The notes: a model not told the origin generated them from the letters alone. DNA of 64,000 nucleotides from Euonymus europaeus (GCA_963580455.1 OY756964.1:25952001-26016000), one strand, 5' to 3'. Positions 12,243 through 23,496 are shown, numbered from the stretch's first letter. Numbers and translations: made by a program.

Positions 12243-12556
12243 ATGGACGCCATAGATTCAGTGTTCAATCCTCTCAGAGAGCCGAGGACAACTTTCGCCT
12301 TGCGAAGAGGTGCCGCAAGCCTGATCGAGAAGGTATAAAGAAAACTTTTCGATTTTGATTTCTTCCGATCGAACGGTTGGTAGTTGCTTCTAGTGTGCTG
12401 ATCTGCACGGTGTTTCTTTTATACGTCGATGGTGTAACTCATGAAACTGTTGTTCCATACAGCGATAGGGTTTGTGTTATGGGATTCCTTGGGTTCTTCG
12501 TGAAGCTGATCTTCGTCCCGATGAAAACATCTGTCATCATGGTTGGACCTTGCTAG
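12243..12556 (+). pseudogene. SEC61G: SEC61-gamma pseudogene, copy B of left arm
   Basis: Exon 1 starts at an intact ATG (12243) reading MDAIDSVFNPLRE, identical in pattern to the plant Sec61-gamma N-terminus. A 4-base deletion then shifts the frame; the continuation DNFRLAKRCRKPDRE is found in another frame up to the GT donor at 12333. Exon 2 (about 12435-12556) reads HTAIGFV, loses one base, then gives the membrane anchor MGFLGFFVKLIFVPM and a stop at 12554-12556. The exon 2 acceptor (CAG in copy A) reads GTGTA here and is probably broken. A functional product would be a tail-anchored ER membrane protein; this copy cannot make it. Copy B' in the right arm shares the same 4-base deletion. 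Confidence 0.85.
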
Positions 12557-13496
12557 GTAAGCCTTTCTTCTTGGACTATTCAATTGATTGATCATTTGAT
12601 TTATTCTGGTGTGCTTTTCTTTTAGATTGCTGTTTTCTGCCGTCAATGAAATTGCACTTCACTTCATTGGAATCCGTAATCCAGTGATTTTACACGGTTT
12701 TCTGGTAGATCAATGTAATCGTGATTGCATTATTGGGAGTGTAAATTGTTATATTAAATTCTCGAACACTATACTTTGCTCTTTGCAAACCTCATCTACC
12801 GGTCAAATTGAGATGTCAAAGCGTCCCTCCCTTGCATTTCATGTTTCATAGAGTGAGTGCCAAATTTTCCAATGGACGCCATAACTTCAATTTTCTTTCA
12901 ATTTCTCACCAACAACCAAACAGTAAATTTTTGTTTCACAGTAGTTAATGTTTTTAGTTGCTTAATATTTAAATTTATGAACTGTAAGATATCTCTCTTA
13001 AATGATCATATTTCTTTGCAAAATGATTGCATCAACGATTTGCTTCGATGTCATTGGATATTCCTTAACCAATGGGTAGTACTAGTGCTATCAAATATAG
13101 TTTCCAAACTTGAGTTTTTAACAAAGATAATTGAAATTTAACTAAAGTTGTATATGTTCCTAAAGTGAATTTGATGTTTAGCATATTCTGGATCTTTTGT
13201 TGCTTTTGAGATCATAATAATAGTTAGTAATCTAGTAACTGCCAATTTATGGAAATGATGTTGTTCAGAATTTCTTATTACATTGCCAACTATATAGTTG
13301 GAATCTGACCTGTGGTTCCACTTTTTGAAAAATGTTTAGTTTGTTCCTGAGACCTCACAAGAAGGCATCAACTGCAGAAATCCTTTGTCTTTTATTTTTC
13401 TTCTTCCAGTTACCTTCTTTGCGTATGTTTTTGTGGTGATGAATAACATATGTTTAACTTATTTCTTTAGTTTCCATAATGGTTATGCATTACTGT

Positions 13497-14227
13497 TATG
13501 GTTGCAAAAATCGCTAGTCGGTTTACGGGGACTAGGAATCAATTGGATTAATCGGGACTAGTCGGGGTTTAATCGTTTTGAGTTTTTTAATTAATATATA
13601 TATATATATATATGTTTAAAAATAAATCACTCCGTCTCCACTACCACTCTGTCTCTGCTATTCCTTTGCATGACTCACCAAAGACTCGTTCAATTTCAAA
13701 CCCAACTCAACAAACTTACCAAATCTCTCTCTCCACTACCTCCCATTATGTGTCTACTCTCCTCCTCAGCCTCCACCATGTCTCCTTCCTTTCCCATCCT
13801 CTTCTTCCTCTGGCTTCTCTCTCTCTCCTCTCAGTTTCCCTCTCTCAACCGAGAGGTAACAACCACATATCTCGCTGCAACCCAAATGCAGCCCTTACTG
13901 GTATTCGTCTTTTCTTTTGGGTAAAAGACACTTCTAGAACAACATCGTCCGTTCAGAAGAAAGTAAAGACCAGATCGGCAGATCCAGAAGACAGGAGTCA
14001 CAGGCTATCGTCGCGATTCATGAGTTTTAGTTGATTAGGTCAAGATTTTTCTATTTTTAGTATTTTGCCATTTGGGCTGAGTGATTGGGCTGTATAGGTG
14101 GGCTAAAAAGTCTTGGGCTGGGCCGATTAATCGTCTACCCGATTAATTCCTTTGATTATCCTCTTATCGGAATGGTGAGAGGCGATTAGCGTCTAGTCGG
14201 CCAACTAGGGCTATTTTTGCAACTATG
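13497..14227 (+). mobile_element. Non-autonomous hAT-type transposon, 731 bp
   Basis: Flanked by an exact 8-bp duplication ATTACTGT (13489-13496 and 14228-14235). Terminal inverted repeats are TATGGTTGCAAAAATCGC at the left and CATAGTTGCAAAAATAGC read inward from the right (15 of 18 match). An 8-bp duplication with such ends is typical of hAT elements. The body is pyrimidine-rich with no transposase; a long open frame inside (13612-14034) is low-complexity and not a gene. The mirror site in the right arm (around 18640) is empty, with a single ATTATTGT, so the insertion came after the inverted duplication. Confidence 0.85.
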
Positions 14228-14310
14228 ATTACTGTATCCATTCATTGATTGGGATTTGTTATGATTCTTTGTTGTTGCATAGTTGCTTTTATGTTCTGCC
14301 ATAACTTTGT

Positions 14311-15368
14311 TCCAGAACAGCTGCAATTATAAAACCCCCTTTTGGTTTGTCGTTTCATTGCAGAGTCTCTTTTATCCTTTTTGTCGGATTTGCCATTGTA
14401 TGGAATGTGTGGAAGTCTAATTTCTTTGTCATGGGTGGAAGTAGAGTAGCCTGGAGCAAGCAATATGAGAGGAGATATATCATGGTGCTCTATCAAATTC
14501 AAAACTCACTGGTAAGTTTCCTTTTCCCAAGTTACATGTCTCTTTCAGCACAGGTGGTTTTGTCTTAGTTTCAGGAATTTTTGCACTATTGTTTACATAG
14601 CTGCAAGTATTGGTGTGTTCGAAGCATGATTCCATCATGGTTGTAAATTCCTGCACCGTGCATTGAATAATGCTTCACTAATAAATTATGTGTGTGGAAG
14701 ATCTTCATTTTGGAACTATAGACCTTTGGACTATATGCAGAAGTGGTATAAATGCACCTTTTGGCCATCGTAAATTTAAAATGCTTGTCAAACAAGGACT
14801 ACTTCATTTCATGGAGTGGTAACTAGCAAGGAAGATGAAACCCTGCCCTAAATTTAAAATGCTTGCCAAACAAGGACTACTTCTTTACGTGTTAATGCTC
14901 TCTGATTGCTTAAATCATTAGAACTTTCACATGCTATGCGCTTCGTGAATCGAGTTTTACATAAGATTTCATCTTATTGTTCAATTTTCCACTTGTTTTT
15001 TGTTTATTGTCTATATATGCAGTTTCAGAAGCCTTGATACCATTGTTAGTTCAGCTGAAAATCTGCATCATCATCCAAGCATAATGAACATCATGTTAAA
15101 AAAATGTAGTTGTGAATGTATTTTATGTTCAAACTAACTTCATGCAAATGATATTTTCACTCAGACGATGTGATGTCTACCATTTGAATACTGTTTTCAA
15201 GGAGTGCAACGCAAGCTGGAAATGGACATTGAGGTAGGGTGTTCGATGAACTTTTCCCTCTATTTTTACCATCGAATTATCTTTTATTTATGATGAATAA
15301 TCTGAACAAGGATGTTTGGAATTTATTCAACGAGTGGATACAATGACAGATATTCTATAAGAAGAAGT
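14311..15368. other. Loop of the inverted duplication, proximal part
   Basis: No gene recognised. A 34-bp direct repeat beginning AAATTTAAAATGCTTG occurs at 14772 and 14850, 78 bp apart, with few mismatches. The open frame at 14347-14568 has no family resemblance. Confidence 0.5.
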
Positions 15369-15600
15369 TTTTTTTTTTAAACCTTGGGAGCCTCCACAAG
15401 ACGAGGACAATTTTTGACCCTGCCTTGTGTACCAAACCACCAAGGGAACCCAACCCAGGCAAACAACACATGGCCAGCCCAATAACAGAGCCCAACAGGC
15501 CACTAACACACCCCTAAATCCCAAGTATCCGGCGCAATCACTTGCGAATGGATAGACTCGAACCGGGATGTGTGGTTATCCCTTTGGTTGGATCTAGGCT
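15369..15600 (-). mobile_element. tRNA-derived SINE, A-tailed, minus strand
   Basis: Read on the minus strand, the segment has a pol III B box, GGTTCGAGTC, at about 15552-15561 with an A-box-like stretch about 35 bases upstream. A TG-rich body follows, then a run of A at 15369-15380 (T on the plus strand). Head, body and tail have the size and order of a plant SINE. No convincing target duplication was found. The open frame at 15327-15524 is part of the SINE body, not a gene. Confidence 0.6.
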
Positions 15601-16017
15601 TTAATACACCATGTCTTCATTTTGTGCTTGTCAGAGAGGCATGATATATCAAATCCATTGCTTTCCCTCCTGTAAAGTAAATGGGAATCCTGTTTTGTTG
15701 AGTAACTTGAGTTGATGTTTTCGTGTTGGATTCTCTAATTATCATCGATATTAGATGATAATCTTTATGCATGGTTTTGGTTGATGCAGGGATGACTTGT
15801 AACCATCAAAGTTGGATGAACGGAAAAATCTCATCATCTGGACCTGTTGTGGGTGGGTGCTGTAGCTGCAAGCCTGGAAGATCAAAACTCAAAACTATCG
15901 TCGTTGGAAATTTGCATACTAATAATAAGAAATGAATGGAATAAGAACTAAGCGAGGCGAGCAACGGAGCGTAACCATCTTGGGCCAATGTCTACTCAAG
16001 GCCTGTGTCAAACGCAT

Positions 16018-17345
16018 TCCAATTGTAATGTTAAGCCCTACAAATGTGAGGCCTTCAGGCCTTGTCTATTAAAGTTGGTCTACAAGAGGCTTAAACAGTA
16101 AACAGTAAACAGTAAACACTAGGGGGCAAGGTCTGGTCAAGTCTTGCATAACCAGGCCTATAGGTTGAATTAATGGCCCAGTAATCTCGATGGGCCGAAG
16201 GCCTATAACAATAAGCTTGTATAATAGGCGTGAATCCGGCCTATATAAATATATTTTCGACCCAAAAATCTCAAATGGGACAGAGACCCTAATCAATATT
16301 GTTTACGGCCCATTAATACATAATAGGCCTAAGGCTCAAATAAGTTAAGTTTTGGGCGTAACATTCTCAAAATTCGCCTTCATGTTTTAGGCCCAATAAT
16401 CTTGATTGGTTTGAGCCTATATCCAATCATCTTTCCTAATGGGCTGGGGCCAATATAATTTATGTTTTTGGCCCAATAATCTTGATGGGCCTGAGTCCCC
16501 GTATCCAATAAACTTGTATAATGGGCCTGAGCAAGCACATTTTGGGCCCAAAAATTTCACCAAATGGGCCTGGACACATTAGTGGTGTTTAAGATCCATT
16601 AATCTTATAATGGGCCTGAGGCCCACGTAAGTTGCGTTTCGGGCACAATATTTTCATAGACGGCCTCATGTTTTAGGCCCACTAATATCATAATCGGCCC
16701 AATAATCTAGATGGTCAGAGCCCGTATCCAATAATCTAACATTATGGGCTGAGGCCCATATAATTTATGTTTATGGCCCAATATTTTCGATGGGCCTGAG
16801 GCCTATATAAGAAAAATTTTGGACTTCAAAACTACGCCAAATGGACCTGAGGCCCCTATCAGTAGTGTTAAAGACCCATTAATCTCATAATGGGTGTGAG
16901 GCCCAAATAAGTTACGTTTTGGGTGTAATTAAAGTTGGGCCAGAGGCCCATATCCCATAATATTTTGTAATTGCCTTAGACCCATGCAAGTCGCGTTTAC
17001 TTTTAGGCCCAAAATCTCTTTATGGGCCCACGGCCTAAATATGCTGTAAGTTGCGTTTTACGCCCACTATTCGTGTCTAAATTGTACTTTAGGCCCAATA
17101 GAATCCGAATGCGCCAAATTGAGCCCAATAAACGAGTATTGACCTGAGGCCCACATATGTTGTGTTTAGGTCCAAATAATCTCGTACAAAGTCTAACGGA
17201 GGACCCCATTAAAGTTATATTTAGCCCACCATACAGTGACATTATAGGCCCATTTAAAACACAATATTATTGGGCCATCTAAAACCCATTAAAGAATTAT
17301 CCAGCCCAGAACCGAACATATTATAATGGAGCGCCATTAAAATTG
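16018..17345. repeat. Degenerate array of TGGGCC/GGCCCA palindromes, ~285-bp higher-order period
   Basis: Over 1.3 kb, TGGGCC and GGCCCA alternate with AT-rich spacers such as CAATAATCTTGATGGG. Many pairs form near-perfect palindromes, for example TGGGCCTGAGGCCCA at 16611-16625. A longer order repeats: the block 'TAAGTTGCGTTT - GGGC - CATGTTTTAGGCCCA' is at about 16341 and 16627, and a related block ends near 17010. 'GTGTTTAAGA-CCATTAAT' is at about 16584 and 16867. This gives a period near 285 bp and three to four degenerate copies. TGGGCC is also the site II element of plant promoters, but no gene is attached here. Confidence 0.8.
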
Positions 17346-18564
17346 GCTAATGCTCGTGAACAATGGGAATACAACATTCTTGCGCCTTGCGCCCCCAGTT
17401 TTATGTAAACCTCTACACGCTCATTGCAGTTTGGTACAACGTCTATTTAAATATGGTCACCCATCAATAAATTTTCTAAAAGATTAAAATGGTCCCACCC
17501 CCAGGCATTTAAAGCTGAGCCTTTTCCCTCGTAAAATTGAGCTAGTGTTTCAGATAATAAAAAAAACCATTCATGTTCGCCCAGAAGCCTTTTTCGATTG
17601 AAGATCAGGCATTTGTTTAATGTATTTTATGCATTAAATTACCGAAAAATCACTCAACCAATGTATAATGCATTATTGGCCTATGTTACATTTACTAGAA
17701 CGTAACTACCAACCTCAAGTCAAGATGGGCAAAGCATTAGAAATAAAATAAAGGTTCAATTAGACAACTAAACCAACCTAAACTTGGATGTGTTTTATAT
17801 ATTGAATTTAATCTTCTCCACCCATGAAAATAACAAACCCGAAGAGAATGCGTATACCGCAACTGAATACAGAAATAAGCAAATTTAATAATGCAACGAA
17901 CCATATGCCAAAAATCAGGCTTCGAAAGAACCAAGGAAATTTGTTTACGTATTTTTTTCGTCACTGGAACATGAGTAAACTTATACATCATTGATCCAAC
18001 GCAAAGGCATGAAAACCTTGCCTAAACCAGTGTGTAGGGCTTCTGGCAAATGGGTTGGGTCAGAGGAAGTTAAATTAGGTGTGGATGAAGTATGCATGCT
18101 GGCAATTTCTCCACACTTTCTCAACAAGAATCTATTGCCACCTATCAACTACTATTTCTAGAAATATTTGATAGTTTCCCCAAGCTTGATACGTCTACAT
18201 AGTTTCTGGGTAGAAGACCTAAGGAACGTGAGAGCCGTAATAAAATAAATCCACAACTTTTAACATCATGTGATATGACTCATAATAATTGGAGAGTTTC
18301 AGAACAGAGCATAAAGCACTTTACTAAGAAAGTTCTCTTTGTTAGAAAGCTCAAAATGAACCTAAGTTGATGGAGTTCTGCTTCCTGAGACAATCAATTT
18401 CCCTCTCAAAAGCCTCCAAAAGCTCAGTGGTGGATATTTCGCACACTGGAAAAAAAATATACATCGAGACTTTGTTCAAGAAACTAAGCACCCTATACAA
18501 GGAAGTCATACATAATTTAGAAATCACACAAAAGGCAGATGATAGTCAATTTATATTAAGAACG
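17346..18564. other. Loop of the inverted duplication, distal part
   Basis: AT-rich non-coding sequence. Short frames at 17737-17991 and 18367-18570 have no family resemblance or splice support. Confidence 0.5.
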
Positions 18565-19598
18565 AAGTAATGGAAGAACATAAAAGCAACTATGCAACAA
18601 CAAAGAATCATAGCAGATCCCAATCAATGAATGGGTACAATAATGCATCACCATAATGGAAACTAAAGAAACAAGTTAAACATATGTTATTCATCCATGA
18701 CTACGAAAATATACGTACAAAAGTTAACTGGAAGAAGAGAAAAAAAGATGAAGAGTTTCTGCAGCTGAGGGCTTTCTGTGAGGTCTCAGGAACAAACTAA
18801 ACATTTTCCAAAAAGTGAAACCACAGGTCAGATTCCAACTATATAGTTGATATTTAGCAATGTAATAAGAAATTCTGAACAACATCATTTCCATAAATTG
18901 GCAGTCACTAGATTCCTAACTATTATTATGATCTCAAAAGCAACAAAAGATTCAGAATATGCTAACATCAAATTCTCTTTAGGGACATATAAAACTTTAG
19001 CTAAATTTCAATTTTCTTTTGTTAAAAACTCAAGTTTGGAAACTATATTTGTTAGTACTAGCCATTGGTTAAGCAATACCCAATGACATTGAAGCAAATC
19101 GTTAATGCAATCATTTTACAAAGAAAGATGATCATTTAAAAGAGATATCTTACAGTTCAAAAATTTAAATATCAAGGAACTAAAAACACTAACTGTGAAC
19201 ATTTTTTTACTGTTTGGTTGTTGGTGAGAAACTGAAAGAAAATTGAAGTTATGGCAACCAATTGGAATACTTGGCACTTGCACAATATGAAACATGAAAT
19301 GCAAGAGAGTGACGCTTTGATATCTCAATGTGACCTGTAGATGAGATTTCCACAAGATGTTGAAATCGGAAGAGCAAAGAGCAAAGTATAGTGTTCAAGA
19401 ATTTAATATAACAATTTACACTCCCAATAAAGTAATCACGATTATATTGATCTACCAGAAAACCGTGTAAAATCACTAAATTACGGATTCCAATGAACTA
19501 AAGTGCAATTTCATTGAGGGCAGAAAACAACAATCTAACATAAAGCAAACCATAGTCAATCAAATGATCAATCAATTGAATAGTCCAAGAAGAAAAGC

Positions 19599-19897
19599 TT
19601 ACATAGCAAGGTCCAACGATGATGTGTTATTCATCGGGATGAAGAACCCAAGGAATCTCATACCACGAACACTATCGCTGTATGGAACGACAGTTTCATG
19701 AGTTAAACCATTGTCATATAAAAGAAACACCGTGCAGATCAGCAGACTAGAAGCAACTACCAACCGCTAGATCGGAAGAAATCAAAATCGAAAAGTTCTC
19801 TTTATACCTTCTCGATCAGACTTGCGGCACCTATTCGCAAGGCGAAAGTTGTCTTTGACTCTCTTAGAGGATTGAACACTGAATCTAAAGCGTACAT
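19599..19897 (-). pseudogene. SEC61G: SEC61-gamma pseudogene, copy B' of right arm
   Basis: Mirror copy of 12243-12556. Exon 1 (19897-19808) starts with ATG and reads MYALDSVFNPLRE, then carries the same 4-base deletion as copy B. Exon 2 (about 19704-19599) has one base missing before the membrane anchor, which reads MRFLGFF and then lacks the central residues (VKLIF) before IPMNN. Ancestral Sec61-gamma would anchor in the ER membrane as part of the translocon; this copy cannot. Sharing the N-terminal deletion with copy B shows that it was already dead when the arm was duplicated. Confidence 0.8.
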
Positions 19898-20050
19898 TCT
19901 CACTTCTCATTATTTTCGGAAATTTTGAACATTTTGTACTTTGTCAATGCATATCGATAGCTGGAACGGAAGAAGACGCTCGAGTCGAAAATTCGAAAAC
20001 AAAAAACCTAGATCGAAAATTTTCTCTCTCGATTATATAGACCATTTTAC

Positions 20051-20272
20051 CTAGCGAGATCCGTCCATGATGTTGTTGATCAGGATGAAGATTAGCTGCA
20101 CGAAGAACCCGACGAATTCCATACTACGGTTCAATCGCTTTACGGAACGCCACAACATACGTTCTGCAACATCGGAATACAAAAACGAACCGTGAGGCTC
20201 AAAATCCCAACAGATCGGCAACCTACAAGAAACTACTAACGATTCGATCAGACTTGTGGAACCTCTTTGCAA
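20051..20272 (-). pseudogene. SEC61G: SEC61-gamma pseudogene, copy A' of right arm
   Basis: Mirror of copy A. Most of exon 1 is deleted; only about 30 bases (near 20240-20272, corresponding to KRFHKSD) remain and are joined to intron-like sequence. Exon 2 starts after TTGCAG at 20163 and ends in the membrane anchor MEFVGFFVQLIFILINNIM and a stop at 20051-20053. The two-base loss before the anchor is shared with copy A. Promoter-side sequence (ACCCTAACATCT, GATCGAGAGCAAATT in reverse) is retained at 20310-20370. Confidence 0.75.
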
Positions 20273-20475
20273 GAAGAAAACGGCGAAAAATCGTAAACAA
20301 AATCGAAAAAATTTGCTCTCGATCCCACGGAAGTTCTCTTCTCAAAAACTAGATGTTAGGGTTTCAGAGAAAGTGCGGGGAAGGTAACAAAAATGCCGAT
20401 GAGTAGTTGCTTGTGGGAGACGCTCATACTAATTTACAAGGTGCCAGGTTGGCAATAAAGTAACTGACTTCACGT

Positions 20476-21947
20476 GCGTACACATACACATACAACTGAA
20501 CAAAGTATTATAGCTAAAGACATCACCCGCTTTACGTTGGTATTATTGGATATGAACCGAATTCCCTCCAAGCTATAGCCCATAAAATGTACATGAACCT
20601 TCCTTCGTGGGCCCTTTTGCAAACTCATGGATTTGCGATTGTAGTAGGGCCACAATCTCTTCTATTCAGGCCCAATACTTTCTTAGCTGGGCTTCCATTT
20701 TTAGACACTAGCCCAGTCTTAACTTTAGGGGTTTAAGCGTTTTCAAATGCAAGGAATCCACTTTTGGGCGTTATGTTATAAAACGAGATACTACCTTCTG
20801 TTCAAAGATTTTCTAACCCATCTAGTTTCCAAAAGAAATACTATTATGCCCTAATCGCCGGAGACGAATGGTACTCAATTCTCCTAACCAGAAGGTTTAA
20901 TTCAGTTTGGTTGGATGGAGGAAGTCAAGCAAATGCAATGTCACGATAATTGGCATACATTTCTAGTTTTTCGACACCTCTCAACATAAAAATCTGTGTC
21001 TGGTATATATAATTTCTCTCACATGATGGTGTGAACAGATTTATAATTGAAGTGTGTCAAAAAAACATGGGCCAATTATCGCGACAATGATCACATTATC
21101 TACCATTTTTCAAAGGGTTTAATTAGACAAAAAAAATTGATACAAAAATATATTATTAAAAAAACTAAGGTGTATATTGAGATGTCTTCAAAAACTAAAT
21201 AAATGGATTCAAATACCCATTCCCAATGTAGTGCATGCGGTTGTAGTCTATGGAGAGCAAAACCCACACAGACAAACAATGACATTGCCTAGCAAGTCCT
21301 GCAGTGCTGCTAATAAAAAATAATTAGTAGTCACGATTCAATAATAAAATTTTAAAGTTAACATCATGGTTAATATCGCCATTAACAACCCCAGATGACC
21401 CAAAAAGCAAGTTTGTGTTTGTTACTGACAGATTTTGTAAACTGAAATGCTTACTACACAAATTTAAGAGTAAACTTGTGCATGATGCCTACACTCAGCT
21501 GTTTATCAAGGTCATCATGACAAACAGCGAGGCAAATTTCTCATCTAACCTTATGAAAATTAAAAATTAAATATTAAACCCATGAGAGGAGATCATGCAA
21601 AAGGAACAGAAACAGCTCAGTCTGTCTGCAATATGCATTAGTAGCTCACTAGGTTCCGCAACCAAAACTCAAAAACATCATTTAGCAAATCAACAAACCA
21701 CTGCCTTAACAAGTATAGATTTGAACATTTCTACTCCACAAAGTACATACATGAAGACTGTATTAGTCTTAGAAAAGCAAACTTCGCAATCAAAATAAGA
21801 AACAAATCAAATCAAACCAGAAATAAAAAGAATTTAGTGCTTTTCTATTTCAAATAAAAAACAAGAAAAAAGAGGAGCTTTATATCATATTCTTTTGAAA
21901 GCAAATCGAATCAACAAAAACAAATTATGAAAAAATAGTTTGAACAA
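20476..21947. other. Intergenic stretch
   Basis: Two TGGGCC-type sites lie at about 20607 and 20668, with a TATAAAA-like site near 20778, outside the inverted duplication. No gene recognised; the frame at 21595-21798 has no family resemblance. The end of this stretch is the 3' flank of the snoRNA unit. Confidence 0.45.
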
Positions 21948-22036
21948 GGGCTCAGATACGAATTGGGTAATGAGAATTTATCAGCACAGATTTTATCAGA
22001 GTGGTGGTGCATGATTAAATTTCCTCCTCACCGCCC
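21948..22036 (-). ncRNA. Candidate C/D-box snoRNA, downstream copy with altered C box
   Basis: About 89 nt. Read on the minus strand: terminal stem GGGC (22036-22033), C box GTGAGGA (22031-22025; one mismatch from RTGATGA), D' box CTGA (21999-21996), C'-like TGATAAA, D box CTGA (21955-21952) and closing stem GCCC (21951-21948). The 13 nt CATGCACCACCAC next to the D' box match those in the upstream copy and are complementary to the conserved 18S rRNA segment GTGGTGGTGCATG. The C-box change and a 7-nt insertion before the D box suggest this copy may be weak or dead. It would guide 2'-O-methylation of 18S rRNA in the nucleolus. Confidence 0.5.
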
Positions 22037-22163
22037 CCAAAATTTAATTACACTTCACATATAATTCAACAACAAAAAAATACAAGCTTTATATCAAATT
22101 CTTTTGTAAGCAAATCGATTCAGCAATAACAAATTATGGAAAAAAAAACAAGAAATCGAATAA

Positions 22164-22245
22164 GGGCTCAGATACGAAATGAGAATTTATCAGCACAGAT
22201 TTGATCAGTGTGGTGGTGCATGATTAAATTTCCTCATCACCGCCC
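22164..22245 (-). ncRNA. Candidate C/D-box snoRNA guiding 18S rRNA methylation
   Basis: About 82 nt. Minus strand: stem GGGC (22245-22242), canonical C box GTGATGA (22240-22234), D' box CTGA (22208-22205), C'-like TGATAAA, D box CTGA (22171-22168), stem GCCC (22167-22164). All parts are in the right order and distance for a C/D snoRNA. The 13 nt ahead of the D' box (CATGCACCACCAC, one base spacer) are complementary to conserved 18S sequence GTGGTGGTGCATG. By the box-plus-five rule the target would be a G in that stretch, a region known to carry a methylated G in yeast and human; the exact register differs by a few bases from the human SNORD32-type guide. A second guide before the D box has no target I can name. 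A TATA/telo-box promoter lies upstream and a copy follows 127 bp downstream. Confidence 0.65.
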
Positions 22246-22420
22246 CAAAATTCAATTTCGCTCCTCATCTAATTCAACACAGAAAAACAAGCAGCTTAGC
22301 CAACTAAAACACCTATAAAATCTATACAGAACAAAACGAAGACTCAGGATCTTTTCTTCATTGAACCTACGAGAAGAGGCTTCAAGGGCGGTCGATAAAG
22401 AAAACGATGGATGGCTCAAC

Positions 22421-22539
22421 TATTTATATATACTAACACTCACGAAGTCGAAAACCCTAATATCTCCACTCAAACGGAATGACGAATTTGCCCTTGTCTT
22501 TCACTCTATATTTCAAATATTTCCGCTGGCCCATGGGCT
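22421..22539 (-). promoter_or_regulatory. snoRNA-type promoter: site II pair, telo-box, TATA
   Basis: Reading the minus strand: AGCCCA and TGGGCC site II elements abut at 22539-22528, TTAGGGTTTT telo-box is at 22460-22451 and TATATAAATA is at about 22432-22421. Site II plus telo-box is the known combination on plant ribosomal-protein and snoRNA genes. A start near 22395 would give an RNA running through both snoRNA copies, so a polycistronic precursor is inferred. Confidence 0.6.
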
Positions 22540-22899
<360 letters not shown>

Positions 22900-22914
22900 T
22901 TAAAGGCATCCCTC

Positions 22915-23190
22915 ATCGATCATCGATTAGTTATGTAAACAGTACGTTGAATATAAGCGTAAGTCCGTCTTTCCCTTCACAATGTCTTTTAGAGAGTTTG
23001 ATATGGGCTAAAAACTTCATAAGAAGGTATCAGAGTACGATGTCGTGATTGTAAATTTCAATTGTTGGGTCTTGGATAGAGATACCCAGTCCACACTCTC
23101 CACATTGATTAGTTATATAAACAATACACTGAATAAAAGCGTAAGCCCACCTCTCCTTGACAAAGCCTTGTGAGAGAGTTGAATATGGCC
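22915..23190. repeat. Two-copy ~182-bp direct repeat, small retroelement-like
   Basis: The block GATTAGTTATGTAAACAGTA...TAAGCGTAAG (22926) recurs in near-identical form at 23108. Between them GGTATCAGAGTACGATGTCG (about 23027) resembles a tRNA-Met primer site. The arrangement suggests a terminal-repeat miniature retroelement or its remnant, but ends and target duplications were not resolved. Confidence 0.35.
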
Positions 23191-23496
23191 CAAGTGTTAT
23201 AAAACAGAAAAATCAAACTTCAACACATCCACCCCTCCACATTCACCATAAACCAATGCCTTCATCTCAGAAGGTACAAGGGCCACTTTGGAGAGGCAAA
23301 TATTTCCATAAAAACATCATGTCACCAGCAGCAATTCCTATGCTCTGGTATGAAGGACTGATGTCAATGAAAACTTCATGGCGAGTCAGTGTGGAATTGA
23401 TCAAGATTACAGATAGCTAGAAGATATTAAAACTGGGAATTGAATTATGTTTCCTGTCATTTGGCTTGTTGTAGTGACTTAGTTTATCACTCTATG

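Larger units (their letters stand above)
11505..14310 (+). repeat. Left arm of a large inverted duplication
   Basis: From the CACGTGAAG-C-CAGTTAC site near 11513 to the GTTGCTTTTATGTTCT segment near 14297, this arm matches the reverse complement of 18565-20475 in order. It carries a telo-box-like ACCCTAACATCT, two SEC61-gamma pseudogenes, their shared 3' region, and the end block. A 731-bp hAT element (13497-14227) is present only in this arm. Without it the arm is about 2.1 kb. Identity is high but with many small indels, so the duplication is not recent. Confidence 0.85.
18565..20475 (-). repeat. Right arm of the large inverted duplication
   Basis: Mirror of 11505-14310. It starts with the block holding AACTATGCAACAAC, continues through the shared 3' region of the SEC61-gamma copies, copies B' and A', the ACCCTAACATCT box and the CACGTGAAG-T-CAGTTAC boundary near 20468. 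It lacks the hAT insertion of the left arm. Confidence 0.85.
21874..22280 (-). repeat. Tandem duplication (~209 bp) carrying the snoRNA unit
   Basis: The segment starting GAGCTTTATATCA (about 21874) recurs at about 22084. Both copies contain GGGCTCAGATACGAA, TGAGAATTTATCAGCACAGA and GTGGTGGTGCATG in the same order. The duplicated unit is thus the snoRNA plus its flank. Confidence 0.8.

Noticed and set aside
13612..14034. 140-codon plus-strand frame
   Set aside because: Lies inside the hAT element, is Ser/Leu/Pro low-complexity, and the empty site shows that it arrived with the transposon.
15327..15524. 65-codon minus-strand frame with a hydrophobic stretch
   Set aside because: It is the body of the A-tailed SINE read in one frame.
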